Assembly (NCBI GenBank): GCA_946545105.1
Contig: CAMNMY010000043.1
Location: 1-7,120, forward strand
Source: an uncultured Clostridia bacterium
Lineage (GTDB): Bacteria; Bacillota_A; Clostridia; Christensenellales; UBA3700
Length of the DNA: 7,120 bases
Reading direction: 5' to 3'
This document shows positions 1-6,657 of the stretch, piece after piece. The position numbers and the translations under genes are program-made. Numbering within the stretch: position 1 is the first letter of the stretch; every line of letters begins with the position of its first letter. A model generated the notes under the pieces. The model searched no databases. It was not told where the DNA came from and saw nothing but the letters and a program-made list of their open reading frames with translations.

Positions 1-1425
1 GATTCAGTATTGGAAGCAAAGGCCGAAGAATTAAAGCAAACACTTGCAAACTTCAAAATTAATGTAGAAATCGTGGGAACAATTAAAGGACCTACATTCT
101 CAAGAGTTAACTTTAGATTGGAGCCAGGTACACCAGTTAAGAACTTAACAGCTAAATTTGATGATATTAAGATGGGACTTGCTGTTCCAAGTATGAGACT
201 TTTAGCACCAGTTCCAGGAACAAACTACTGTGGTGTAGAAATTCCAAATAAAGCAAGATCAAAAGTAAACCTAAAAGATATGTGGAAGAGTGCGGATTAT
301 CAAAAGGCTAGAACAAAGGATTCTGGTTTGATATTCGCTTTAGGTAAAGATATTAACGGTAAGACATATACATTTGATTTAACAACAGCTCCTCATATGT
401 TGGTCTGCGGACAAACAAGATCAGGAAAATCTGTAGCACTAAATGTAATGTTGATATCTCTACTATGTAGATATTCTCCAGAAGAGATGAGATTAATCCT
501 ATTTGATCCAAAGCAGGTAGAATTCGCCGTATATGCGGGTATTCCTCACTTGTTGATACCAAATATCCTAACAGAGCCAGCTAAGGCTATAAACGCCATG
601 AATTGGGCTGTACAAGAGATGGAGAGAAGATATGAACTAATCAAATCTGCTGGCGCTAGAAATCTAGAAGAATATAACGCTAAACCAGAAATTAAGCGCG
701 ACCCAACAATGAGAGTTCCATACATTGTAATTATCATTGATGAATTCGCAGAAGTTGTATCTCAAGACCAAGGCATTAAGAAGCAATTTAATATGGTTAT
801 TCAAAGACTTGCTGCAAAAGCAAGAGCTGCAGGTATTCACTTAGTACTTGCTACGCAAAGACCATCTGTTGATGTCGTAACAGGTACAATTAAGGCTAAC
901 TTGCCAACAAGAATGGCGCTAAAGACTTCAGATGCTGTAAACTCTATGACTATTTTGGGATCTGGCGGTGCAGAAGAATTGTTAGGCTATGGTGATATGT
1001 TGTTTGTTAACCCATATGAAGCAGGACAACAACGTATTCAAGGCGCCTTTATATCAACAGAAAATATCGAAGAAATGATTCAATATATCAAAGACCACAA
1101 TGATAAATATTTTGACGAAGAAGCCGAAAAGATGATTATGGCAGATCCTCAAAAAGAACAAGCTCAACAAATGGAGATGGATCTTGGCGATGGAAACAAA
1201 GGTGGCGTAGATCCTCAATTTATTGATGCACTTGAATTATGTATCAAGTACGATAGAGTATCAACATCATTCTTACAAGCTAAATTGTCTGTTGGATTCC
1301 CAAGAGCATCTAAGATTATTAACTGGATGGAAGAGAGTGGTTACATAAAAATTGAAGGTACGAAAAAGACTATCCTTGCTACGCAAGCAGATGTAGATAA
1401 GTTAAGAGGTGAAGGAGAAGAGTAA
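1..1425 (+). CDS. ftsK: DNA translocase FtsK/SpoIIIE family, 5'-truncated by window edge
   Basis: Motor and DNA-reading part of a hexameric, ATP-driven double-stranded DNA pump that moves chromosome ends through the division septum. The frame is open from base 1, so the N-terminal membrane anchor and linker lie outside; the TTG at 10 is internal. Counting residues from base 1 (474 visible), the first ~110 form the alpha/beta entry region, with the family-typical KAEELKQTLANF opening. The Walker A motif GQTRSGKS is at residues 137-144 (bases 409-432) and the Walker B motif YIVIIIDE at 241-248, followed by the conserved LVLATQRPSVDVVTG segment. The C-terminal gamma winged-helix domain, which in known family members recognises polar chromosome motifs (KOPS/SRS), spans about residues 401-465 (bases 1201-1395) after a short acidic linker. 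The stop shares one base with the pgsA start. Whether this is a vegetative FtsK or a sporulation SpoIIIE cannot be told from this part. Confidence 0.95.
   Translation, partial: DSVLEAKAEELKQTLANFKINVEIVGTIKGPTFSRVNFRLEPGTPVKNLTAKFDDIKMGLAVPSMRLLAPVPGTNYCGVEIPNKARSKVNLKDMWKSADYQKARTKDSGLIFALGKDINGKTYTFDLTTAPHMLVCGQTRSGKSVALNVMLISLLCRYSPEEMRLILFDPKQVEFAVYAGIPHLLIPNILTEPAKAINAMNWAVQEMERRYELIKSAGARNLEEYNAKPEIKRDPTMRVPYIVIIIDEFAEVVSQDQGIKKQFNMVIQRLAAKARAAGIHLVLATQRPSVDVVTGTIKANLPTRMALKTSDAVNSMTILGSGGAEELLGYGDMLFVNPYEAGQQRIQGAFISTENIEEMIQYIKDHNDKYFDEEAEKMIMADPQKEQAQQMEMDLGDGNKGGVDPQFIDALELCIKYDRVSTSFLQAKLSVGFPRASKIINWMEESGYIKIEGTKKTILATQADVDKLRGEGEE
1412..1417 (+). promoter_or_regulatory. ribosome binding site of pgsA
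   Basis: AAGGAG lies 7 bases before the pgsA ATG and inside the last codons of ftsK. With the TAATG stop-start overlap it supports ATG 1425 as the true pgsA start and suggests translational coupling of the two genes. Confidence 0.75.
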
Positions 1426-2309
1426 TGAATTTACCTACCAAAATTACGACAATTAGACTAGCTATGATCCCAGTTATAATTGTGTCATTCTGTCTAGAGA
1501 GTGCGCTACCACAATTTAACTGGATATTTATTATTACAGCATCGCTATTCTTTATTGCATCAATGACAGACTTTGTTGATGGATATATTGCAAGAAAATA
1601 CAAAATGGTTACAACACTTGGAAAATTCTTAGATCCAATTGCGGATAAAGTATTAGTAGTAACAGCACTTGCATTTGGAATAGCAGCAACTGATAGAGTT
1701 GGAATCCCATATCTTATGATATGTGTAACAATTGTTATCATAACAAGAGAATTTGCAGTTTCTTTATTTAGACAAATTGCAGCTTCAAAGAATATCATTT
1801 TGCAAGCAGGACAAGCCGGGAAATGGAAAACATTAACAACAATGGCTTCGCTAAATGCTATGTTGTTTATTCCTTTTGAAAATTGGGAAGGTAATCGTGC
1901 TGCATATGTAGCCGGAAAAGTATTCTGGTGGCTATTTATTGTATTTTTAGGTATTGCTGTTGTTTTAACAATCTATTCAGGTATTGATTATGTGTTAAAG
2001 AATAAGCAAGTATTTAAAGACCAAAAGAAGAGCGTAGATATTATCGAAGAAGAAGATGTTGAATTCCCAGATGAGAAGATTATCGATGCATTAGAACTTT
2101 GTAGAAAGCATAATTCGGTAGAAATTTCTATGCTACAAAGAGAATTGGGCATTACATACAAAAGAGCTATTAAAATCAGAGTTTGGCTTGAGATTATGAA
2201 TTTCGTAGAAATTGAGAACAATCAAAGAGTTTTCAAAATCTCTGATGAAGAATTAGCAAAGATTAAAGAAAGAAAAGAAGCATATTATGCAAAATTAGGA
2301 CAAAAATGA
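1425..2309 (+). CDS. pgsA: CDP-diacylglycerol-glycerol-3-phosphate 3-phosphatidyltransferase with C-terminal FtsK-gamma-like winged helix
   Basis: Integral membrane enzyme that joins CDP-diacylglycerol and glycerol-3-phosphate to phosphatidylglycerophosphate, the committed step to phosphatidylglycerol and cardiolipin. The CDP-alcohol phosphotransferase signature is complete: D49, D52, G53, A56, R57, G66, D70, D74. Hydrophobic segments fall near residues 8-23, 32-48, 75-88, 94-111, 135-150 and 164-190. The TREF (108-111) and GKWKT (132-136) stretches are typical of PgsA rather than other members of the superfamily. PgsA is usually about 180-200 residues, but this protein has 294. After a charged, acidic linker (about 196-215, with EEEDVEFPDE) comes a winged-helix domain (about 216-275) that resembles the FtsK gamma domain encoded just upstream, then a basic/acidic helical tail. 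The reading frame is continuous with no sign of a frameshift, and the stop overlaps rimO by 4 bases. In the family both termini are expected in the cytosol, so the extra domain could reach DNA. Enzyme function is confident; the role of the extension is unknown. Confidence 0.95.
   Translation: MNLPTKITTIRLAMIPVIIVSFCLESALPQFNWIFIITASLFFIASMTDFVDGYIARKYKMVTTLGKFLDPIADKVLVVTALAFGIAATDRVGIPYLMICVTIVIITREFAVSLFRQIAASKNIILQAGQAGKWKTLTTMASLNAMLFIPFENWEGNRAAYVAGKVFWWLFIVFLGIAVVLTIYSGIDYVLKNKQVFKDQKKSVDIIEEEDVEFPDEKIIDALELCRKHNSVEISMLQRELGITYKRAIKIRVWLEIMNFVEIENNQRVFKISDEELAKIKERKEAYYAKLGQK
2070..2249 (+). other. FtsK-gamma-like winged-helix domain encoded at the 3' end of pgsA
   Basis: Encodes PgsA residues about 216-275. 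Aligned by hand without gaps to the FtsK gamma domain (bases 1219-1407), I count about 22 identities in 63 positions. They include an IDALELC block (bases 1222-1242 and 2082-2102), the LQ pair, and RA-x-KI-xx-W-x-E in the putative recognition helix. At DNA level the shared leucines use swapped codons (CTT/TTA against TTA/CTT), so the copy is old and has been kept at protein level. Homology is clear from the sequence; DNA binding is inferred. Confidence 0.85.
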
Positions 2310-3631
2310 AAATAGGAACAGTATCGCTAGGTTGCGATAAAAATAGAATAGATACAGAAAACATGCTTGCATTCTTGCAAGATGACGGATATGAATTAAC
2401 ACAAGATCCAGAACAAGCAGATATTATCATTGTAAATACATGCGCATTTATTGAAAGCGCTAAAACTGAATCCATTGATACAATCTTTGAAATGGCACAA
2501 TACAAAAAGACAGGCAAGTGCAAATATTTGGTTGTAACGGGCTGTTTATCTCAAAGATACATGAAGGATTTATACAATGAAATGCCAGAAGTTGATTTGT
2601 TTGTTGGAACAGCTTCATATTCTAAGCTTCCACAATATATCAAAGAAATGGTTGATTCAGGAAAGAGAAACTATTACGAAAATGATATCAACGATAGATA
2701 TTTTTCACCAAAGAGAGTCCTAACAACTCCACAACATTTTGCATATGTAAAGATTGCAGAAGGATGTAACAACAAATGCACATACTGTGCAATTCCAGCA
2801 ATTAGAGGTAAATATACATCAAGATCAATTGAGGATATTGTAGACGAAGTAAAGGAATTAGAGTCTAAATATGGAGTACAAGAAATTGTACTCGTGGCTC
2901 AAGATGTCTCAATATTCGGACAAGACAATTACGGCAGTAAAAAAATCGTTGACTTATTAAAAGAATTATGTAAAACTAATATTGCGTGGATAAGATTGTT
3001 GTATCTATATCCTGAAAACATAACAGATGAACTTTTAGATTTTATGGCTAAAGAAGATAAGATTTGCAAGTATTTAGATATACCATTGCAACATGTATCA
3101 AATAAGATCTTAAAGTTGATGAATAGGCACCTTCAAAAATCCGATATCGAAAAGCTATTTGAAAGAATTGAGAAATATAACTGTTTCACAATTCGCTCGA
3201 CATTTATTGTAGGGTTCCCAAGAGAAGATAAAGAGGACTTCGAAGAATTAGAAGAATTTATCAAGAGCGGAAGAATTGATAGATGCGGATTCTTTGCTTA
3301 TTCACAAGAAGAAGGTACTGCGGCAGCTAGATTAAGCGGACAAATAGAGGAAAGTGTTAAGCTTTCAAGACAAGCTAAGTTATATAAGCTTCAACAGAAA
3401 GTAATGACATCGCGAATGGCAAGGAACATAGGGAGAGAACTTGAAGTAATTTACGAAGGTATAGATTACGACAAGCAAGTGTTCGTAGGCCGTAGCAAGT
3501 CTGATGCCCCTGAAATAGATACGAAAGTGTATTTTACTTCAGATATCCCAGTAGATATCGGATCAATATATAAGGTTAAAATCGAAAAACTAGATGGCCT
3601 AGATTATGTAGGAAAGGTGGTGGAAGAATGA
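2306..3631 (+). CDS. rimO: ribosomal protein S12 methylthiotransferase RimO
   Basis: Cytosolic radical-SAM enzyme that adds a methylthio group to a conserved aspartate of ribosomal protein S12. Three domains are visible. The N-terminal methylthiotransferase domain has cluster ligands C10, C46 and C80, the radical-SAM core carries the CxxxCxxC motif at C154, C158 and C161, and a C-terminal TRAM domain spans about residues 375-441. RimO is preferred over the tRNA enzyme MiaB because of the SLGCDKNRIDTE opening and the DAPEID segment in the TRAM domain, both RimO hallmarks. The length of 441 residues is normal. The ATG overlaps the pgsA stop by 4 bases (ATGA), with only a weak AGGA at 2297-2300, so translation probably relies on coupling. 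The stop in turn overlaps cinA by 4 bases. Confidence 0.96.
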   Translation: MKIGTVSLGCDKNRIDTENMLAFLQDDGYELTQDPEQADIIIVNTCAFIESAKTESIDTIFEMAQYKKTGKCKYLVVTGCLSQRYMKDLYNEMPEVDLFVGTASYSKLPQYIKEMVDSGKRNYYENDINDRYFSPKRVLTTPQHFAYVKIAEGCNNKCTYCAIPAIRGKYTSRSIEDIVDEVKELESKYGVQEIVLVAQDVSIFGQDNYGSKKIVDLLKELCKTNIAWIRLLYLYPENITDELLDFMAKEDKICKYLDIPLQHVSNKILKLMNRHLQKSDIEKLFERIEKYNCFTIRSTFIVGFPREDKEDFEELEEFIKSGRIDRCGFFAYSQEEGTAAARLSGQIEESVKLSRQAKLYKLQQKVMTSRMARNIGRELEVIYEGIDYDKQVFVGRSKSDAPEIDTKVYFTSDIPVDIGSIYKVKIEKLDGLDYVGKVVEE

Positions 3632-4332
3632 TAGAAGAGTATAAAGACTATTGTGTATTAAAAGCATTCGACTTATCTCATAAGCAAATTGAAGAGATTA
3701 ACAATTTGTCTCAAAAGGGTGTTTTTATTCAAGTATCACAAGATTATTTAGACGATACTATTGTTATAATCAATCAATCAGAATCTGAAGTAGTGTTCCA
3801 AGAGATCTTAAATAAGATTGAGGTAATTGCTAAAGATGCTATATATGCTGATTGTGATACATCACTTGAGGAATGTGTAGTTCGTTTAGCTACAACAAAG
3901 AACCTAAAGGTTGCAGTTGCTGAATCTTTAACTGGCGGATTGGTTTGTGCATCAATTGTTAATGTATCTGGTGCAAGCAATGTTTTATATGAAGGATTTG
4001 TAACTTATGCATCACAAGCAAAAGTTAGAAGACTACATGTAAAGAGCACAACTATTGATACATATGGTGCTGTTTCTAAAGAAACATGCGAAGAGATGGT
4101 ACAAGGACTTTTAGCAAACAAGGAGATTCAAATTGCAGTTTCAACAACAGGATGCGCTGGTCCTAATTCAGATGAATTCGGAACTGAGGTTGGTCTAGTA
4201 TATGTGGGTGTAGGTTCACAAAAGGGCATTGAGGTTAAAGAATGTCACCTTGATGGAAATAGAGAAACTATTCGTAAAATGGCAGCGAATACGGCTCTAT
4301 TTATGTTATTAAACTTAGTAAAAAATTATTGA
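3628..4332 (+). CDS. cinA: CinA/PncC-type nicotinamide-nucleotide amidase lacking the N-terminal CinA domain
   Basis: Probable cytosolic amidase that converts nicotinamide mononucleotide to nicotinate mononucleotide for NAD recycling. The C-terminal CinA domain covers about residues 78-234. It has AESLTGG with the presumed catalytic Ser100 (usual form AESCTGG, so Cys is replaced by Leu101), VTYASQAKVRRLHV, GAVSKE, and TTGCAGPNSDEFGTEVGLVYVG. Full-length CinA has over 400 residues with a MoaB-like N-terminal domain. That domain is absent here: the gene starts inside the end of rimO, with AAGGTGG (3614-3620) 7 bases before the ATG. Residues about 28-77 resemble the small KH-like middle domain that precedes the amidase domain in full CinA, so this is intermediate between full CinA and the free-standing PncC of about 165 residues. 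Its position directly before recA is classical for cinA. The amidase assignment is confident, the KH assignment moderate. Confidence 0.9.
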   Translation: MIEEYKDYCVLKAFDLSHKQIEEINNLSQKGVFIQVSQDYLDDTIVIINQSESEVVFQEILNKIEVIAKDAIYADCDTSLEECVVRLATTKNLKVAVAESLTGGLVCASIVNVSGASNVLYEGFVTYASQAKVRRLHVKSTTIDTYGAVSKETCEEMVQGLLANKEIQIAVSTTGCAGPNSDEFGTEVGLVYVGVGSQKGIEVKECHLDGNRETIRKMAANTALFMLLNLVKNY

Positions 4333-4333
4333 T

Positions 4334-4338
4334 GAGGT
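4334..4338 (+). promoter_or_regulatory. ribosome binding site of recA
   Basis: GAGGT lies 9 bases before the recA ATG and overlaps the last two bases of the cinA TGA stop. The 15-base gap between the genes holds only this site and an A/T-rich spacer, with no room for a promoter or an operator. Confidence 0.75.
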
Positions 4339-4347
4339 ATAAATAAA

Positions 4348-5370
4348 ATGGCTGGTAAGAAAGTAGAAGAATTAAACCAAGAAAAAACAGCTCTAATCGA
4401 TGAGGCAATCTCAAAGATTGAAAAGAGTTACGGTAAAGGCTCAATTATGAGATTGGGCGAGAAAAAGATTGAGAGTGTTGATGTTATTCCAACACAATGT
4501 TTAGCACTAGATGTTGCTTTAGGTGTTGGCGGATTCCCAAAGGGAAGAATCATCGAAATATATGGACCAGAATCTTCTGGTAAAACAACACTTGCATTAC
4601 ATGCAATTGCTTCTTGCCAACAACAAGGTGGAACGGCAGTATTTATCGATGCTGAACACGCTTTGGATGCTGTATATGCTAAAAAGCTTGGCGTAGATAT
4701 TGATAACTTATATGTAATTCAACCAGATTCAGGTGAACAAGCTTTAGATAACTTGGATACATTGGTAAGATCAAATTCTGTAGATATTATCGTTGTTGAC
4801 TCAGTTGCTGCTTTAACTCCAAAAGCTGAAATTGAAGGTGAAGTAGGACAATCAGTTATCGGTCTTCAAGCAAGAATGATGAGCCAAGGTCTAAGAAGAG
4901 TTACAAGCGTTATTGCTAAAGCAAACACATGCGTTATCTTCATTAACCAATTAAGAGAGAAGGTAGGCGTTATGTTTGGTAACCCAGAAACAACTCCAGG
5001 TGGTAAGGCTTTGAAGTTCTATGCAAGTATTAGAATTGATGTAAGAAAGGGCGATGCTATCAAAGATGGAGCTGAATTCATCGGAAATAGAACAAAGGCT
5101 AAGATTGTTAAGAATAAGGTAGCTCCTCCATTTAAAGTAGCTGAATTTGATATGTTATATGGCAAGGGTATTTCTCAAGAAGGTTGTATCGTAGATATGG
5201 CTATTCAAGAAGGAATCATGGCAAAGAGCGGTTCTTGGATTAGCTATATGGATGAAAAGATTGCTCAAGGTAGAGACAAGGCGATCCAATATCTTCAAGA
5301 TAATCCAGAAGTTGCAGAAGAGATTAAGGCGAAAGTAATTCAAAAAATACAAGAAGAATCTGTTGATTAA
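4348..5370 (+). CDS. recA: recombinase RecA
   Basis: Cytosolic ATP-dependent recombinase that forms filaments on single-stranded DNA, exchanges strands and promotes LexA self-cleavage in the SOS response. The Walker A motif is GPESSGKT at residues 73-80, the catalytic glutamate is E103 in DAEHAL, and the Walker B segment is [11 protein letters not shown] (146-156). The DNA-binding loop L2 with [19 protein letters not shown] is at about 206-224, and the [16 protein letters not shown] segment at 248-263. An N-terminal polymerisation helix (about 10-35) and the C-terminal domain are present. At 340 residues it is complete, though the tail (EESVD) is short and far less acidic than the C-terminus of the E. 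coli protein, which damps DNA binding there. It is the last gene of the ftsK-pgsA-rimO-cinA-recA unit and is followed 7 bases later by a terminator hairpin. No SOS-type operator is visible in its upstream gap. Confidence 0.98.
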   Translation: MAGKKVEELNQEKTALIDEAISKIEKSYGKGSIMRLGEKKIESVDVIPTQCLALDVALGVGGFPKGRIIEIYGPESSGKTTLALHAIASCQQQGGTAVFIDAEHALDAVYAKKLGVDIDNLYVIQPDSGEQALDNLDTLVRSNSVDIIVVDSVAALTPKAEIEGEVGQSVIGLQARMMSQGLRRVTSVIAKANTCVIFINQLREKVGVMFGNPETTPGGKALKFYASIRIDVRKGDAIKDGAEFIGNRTKAKIVKNKVAPPFKVAEFDMLYGKGISQEGCIVDMAIQEGIMAKSGSWISYMDEKIAQGRDKAIQYLQDNPEVAEEIKAKVIQKIQEESVD

Positions 5371-5373
5371 TTT

Positions 5374-5405
5374 AAAGTTGGTGTCAATAAATGACACCAA
5401 TTTTT
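5374..5405 (+). terminator. intrinsic terminator of the recA unit
   Basis: A perfect 9-bp inverted repeat, TTGGTGTCA (5378-5386) and TGACACCAA (5392-5400), surrounds a 5-base loop and is followed directly by TTTTT (5401-5405). The AAAG before the stem can pair with the T run (one G-U) and extend the hairpin to about 13 bp. The 3' arm contains the -35 box of the next promoter. Confidence 0.92.
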
Positions 5406-5419
5406 ATTTATAGTATAAT
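5391..5419 (+). promoter_or_regulatory. sigma-A-type promoter of the membrane protein / PPTase unit
   Basis: The -35 ATGACA (5391-5396, 5 of 6 consensus bases) and -10 TATAAT (5414-5419, perfect) are separated by the ideal 17 bases. The predicted start is near A5426, leaving a leader of only about 15 bases that contains the ribosome binding site TGAGGT (5429-5434), 6 bases before the ATG at 5441. The -35 box lies within the terminator hairpin of recA. Confidence 0.8.
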
Positions 5420-5440
5420 GTGCATAATTGAGGTACGTTT

Positions 5441-6094
5441 ATGTTAACTAGATTGATAAAAAATAACTTTGGATTGTTTGAATATGTATTAATGGGTCTA
5501 TTGGGATTCATCATTTTATTCACAGGAATTACGACTTTTGGATCTTTTAATGACTTTCCTGCGGGAAATTTTGGAAGAATTCTTTGGTTTATTATCTATG
5601 TTGGGCTTATTGGCATTTTATTGTACTGTATAGCATCAAATAAAAAAGAGTATATTAAATTCTTAGCAAAAGCTTATTTAGCATACTATGCTATATCTAC
5701 TATGCTTAGCATATCTAATCCGTTTTTTGCGTTTTACGATAGAAACAATGCACTAAGAGTAGCAGAAGCAGTATTTGTAATGCTTGCGATATTTGTGTTT
5801 ATTGCGCTTGTGATTCTTGGAATTATTATAAAGATAAAAGGGGTAAACTTACAGTTTGTGTTTGATGTGCTTGCGCTTTGCTATTTAGCTTTAGAATTTA
5901 TTATTTGGATATTAGCACTATGTGTAGATGCTAAGGCAAAAACGGGCTGGACAACAGCAATGGGTGAATTCACATCTCATCTCTTAATACCATGGAGTGT
6001 AGGTGTTGGGTATTATTTATATCAAATAAAGTATGTTAATACTCCACAAGATGAAGAATACGTAGCTTTTGATGATATTGAAGATAGAAAATAA
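5441..6094 (+). CDS. multi-spanning membrane protein of unknown function
   Basis: I do not recognise a family. The 217 residues hold about six hydrophobic segments, near 13-33, 47-66, 75-98, 108-131, 137-162 and 180-196. They are joined by short loops, with lysine-rich patches at 68-76 and 131-133 that suggest cytosolic sides. There is no cleavable signal peptide: the N-terminus MLTRLIKNN is basic and short, as for an uncleaved first helix. The C-terminus (about 199-217) is hydrophilic and strongly acidic (QDEEYVAFDDIEDRK) and is likely cytosolic. No ATPase, protease or transporter motif is apparent. The start is supported by TGAGGT 6 bases upstream and a promoter just before it. It is separated by only 2 bases from the phosphopantetheinyl transferase gene, so the two are co-transcribed and perhaps functionally linked. 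It is a real gene by ORF length, signals and codon use like its neighbours. Confidence 0.85.
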   Translation: MLTRLIKNNFGLFEYVLMGLLGFIILFTGITTFGSFNDFPAGNFGRILWFIIYVGLIGILLYCIASNKKEYIKFLAKAYLAYYAISTMLSISNPFFAFYDRNNALRVAEAVFVMLAIFVFIALVILGIIIKIKGVNLQFVFDVLALCYLALEFIIWILALCVDAKAKTGWTTAMGEFTSHLLIPWSVGVGYYLYQIKYVNTPQDEEYVAFDDIEDRK

Positions 6095-6096
6095 GA

Positions 6097-6657
6097 ATGC
6101 AAAGATTAATTATTCTAAACAAAAACAATATATCTAAATTTGATTTGGCTCAAAAAATGGGGTCAAATGAGCAAATCTTTGAAAAAGATAAGGATTTATA
6201 TATTGCAACAAGAATAATTGAAAATATCATATTAAACGGCCGTGAAAAGCATATTGGCGTAGAAGGAAAGCCTTATATGAATGGCCAAGACAAATATAAT
6301 TTGTCAAATTATGGTGATTTTGCGTGTGGATATATCTCAACGGATGGAGAGGTTGGTGTAGATATTTTAAAGATACATCATTTTGATGATCACTTTATTG
6401 AAAGAATATATTCAAACGAAGAAAGAGAAAAAATAACAAGCGATATAGATGCTACAAAAGCATGGACTATAAAAGAAGCTTGTATAAAGTGTGTAGGAAT
6501 AGGGTTAAAAGGATTACATAACGTAGAAATAAAAAATGATTTTTGCTGTAAGTATTTGGATAGAGAATTTAACTATAAATCATTCGAATATAAAGGATAC
6601 ATGATTAGTGTCGTTTCTGGTGCGAAAATCGATATTGATAGCGTAGAAGAGATTTAG
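6097..6657 (+). CDS. divergent Sfp-type 4'-phosphopantetheinyl transferase
   Basis: Probable cytosolic enzyme that moves the phosphopantetheine arm of coenzyme A onto a serine of an acyl or peptidyl carrier protein. Family blocks appear in order: GKPYMNGQDKYNLSNYG (57-73, the usual GKP...NxSHSG block), GEVGVDI (84-90) with the metal-binding aspartate D89, the short spacer with YSNEERE (105-111), and WTIKEACIKCVGIGLKG (123-139) with the expected catalytic E127 and K131. Two departures stand out. The second acid of the Sfp GxDxE motif is a leucine (L91), and the histidine of the SHSG block is an asparagine (N71). The missing acid need not abolish activity, since the human enzyme also has a non-acidic residue there. 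The length of 186 residues is short against Sfp (about 224) but much longer than AcpS (about 120). No clear ribosome binding site precedes the ATG, which is 2 bases after the stop of the membrane protein gene, so coupled re-initiation is likely. No carrier protein or synthase gene is in the window. Confidence 0.8.
   Translation: MQRLIILNKNNISKFDLAQKMGSNEQIFEKDKDLYIATRIIENIILNGREKHIGVEGKPYMNGQDKYNLSNYGDFACGYISTDGEVGVDILKIHHFDDHFIERIYSNEEREKITSDIDATKAWTIKEACIKCVGIGLKGLHNVEIKNDFCCKYLDREFNYKSFEYKGYMISVVSGAKIDIDSVEEI

Noticed and set aside
10..12. TTG as the start codon of ftsK
   Set aside because: The frame is open to base 1 and homology to FtsK already covers this position, so the gene is cut by the window edge rather than starting here.
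353..737. Open frames on the minus strand across ftsK
   Set aside because: They lie wholly inside a conserved coding region, have no ribosome binding site and encode low-complexity Ile/Leu/Ser-rich sequence typical of antisense shadows in AT-rich DNA.
1379..1798. 139-codon minus-strand open frame over the ftsK/pgsA junction
   Set aside because: It is antisense to the catalytic part of pgsA, has no recognisable domain and no promoter or ribosome binding site.
4181..4192. GAACTGAGGTTG as a LexA/SOS box for recA
   Set aside because: It encodes the conserved GTEVG of CinA, misses one half-site base, lies 155 bases from recA and has no promoter I can define beside it. Not listed as a feature.
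4957..4964. GAGAAGGT, one base off the B. subtilis SpoIIIE recognition sequence GAGAAGGG
   Set aside because: A single imperfect 8-mer in coding DNA is expected by chance; genome-wide strand bias would be needed to call it a translocase-orienting motif.
5155..5400. Minus-strand open frame running from the terminator into recA
   Set aside because: It is a shadow of the recA C-terminal region and terminator and has no family similarity.
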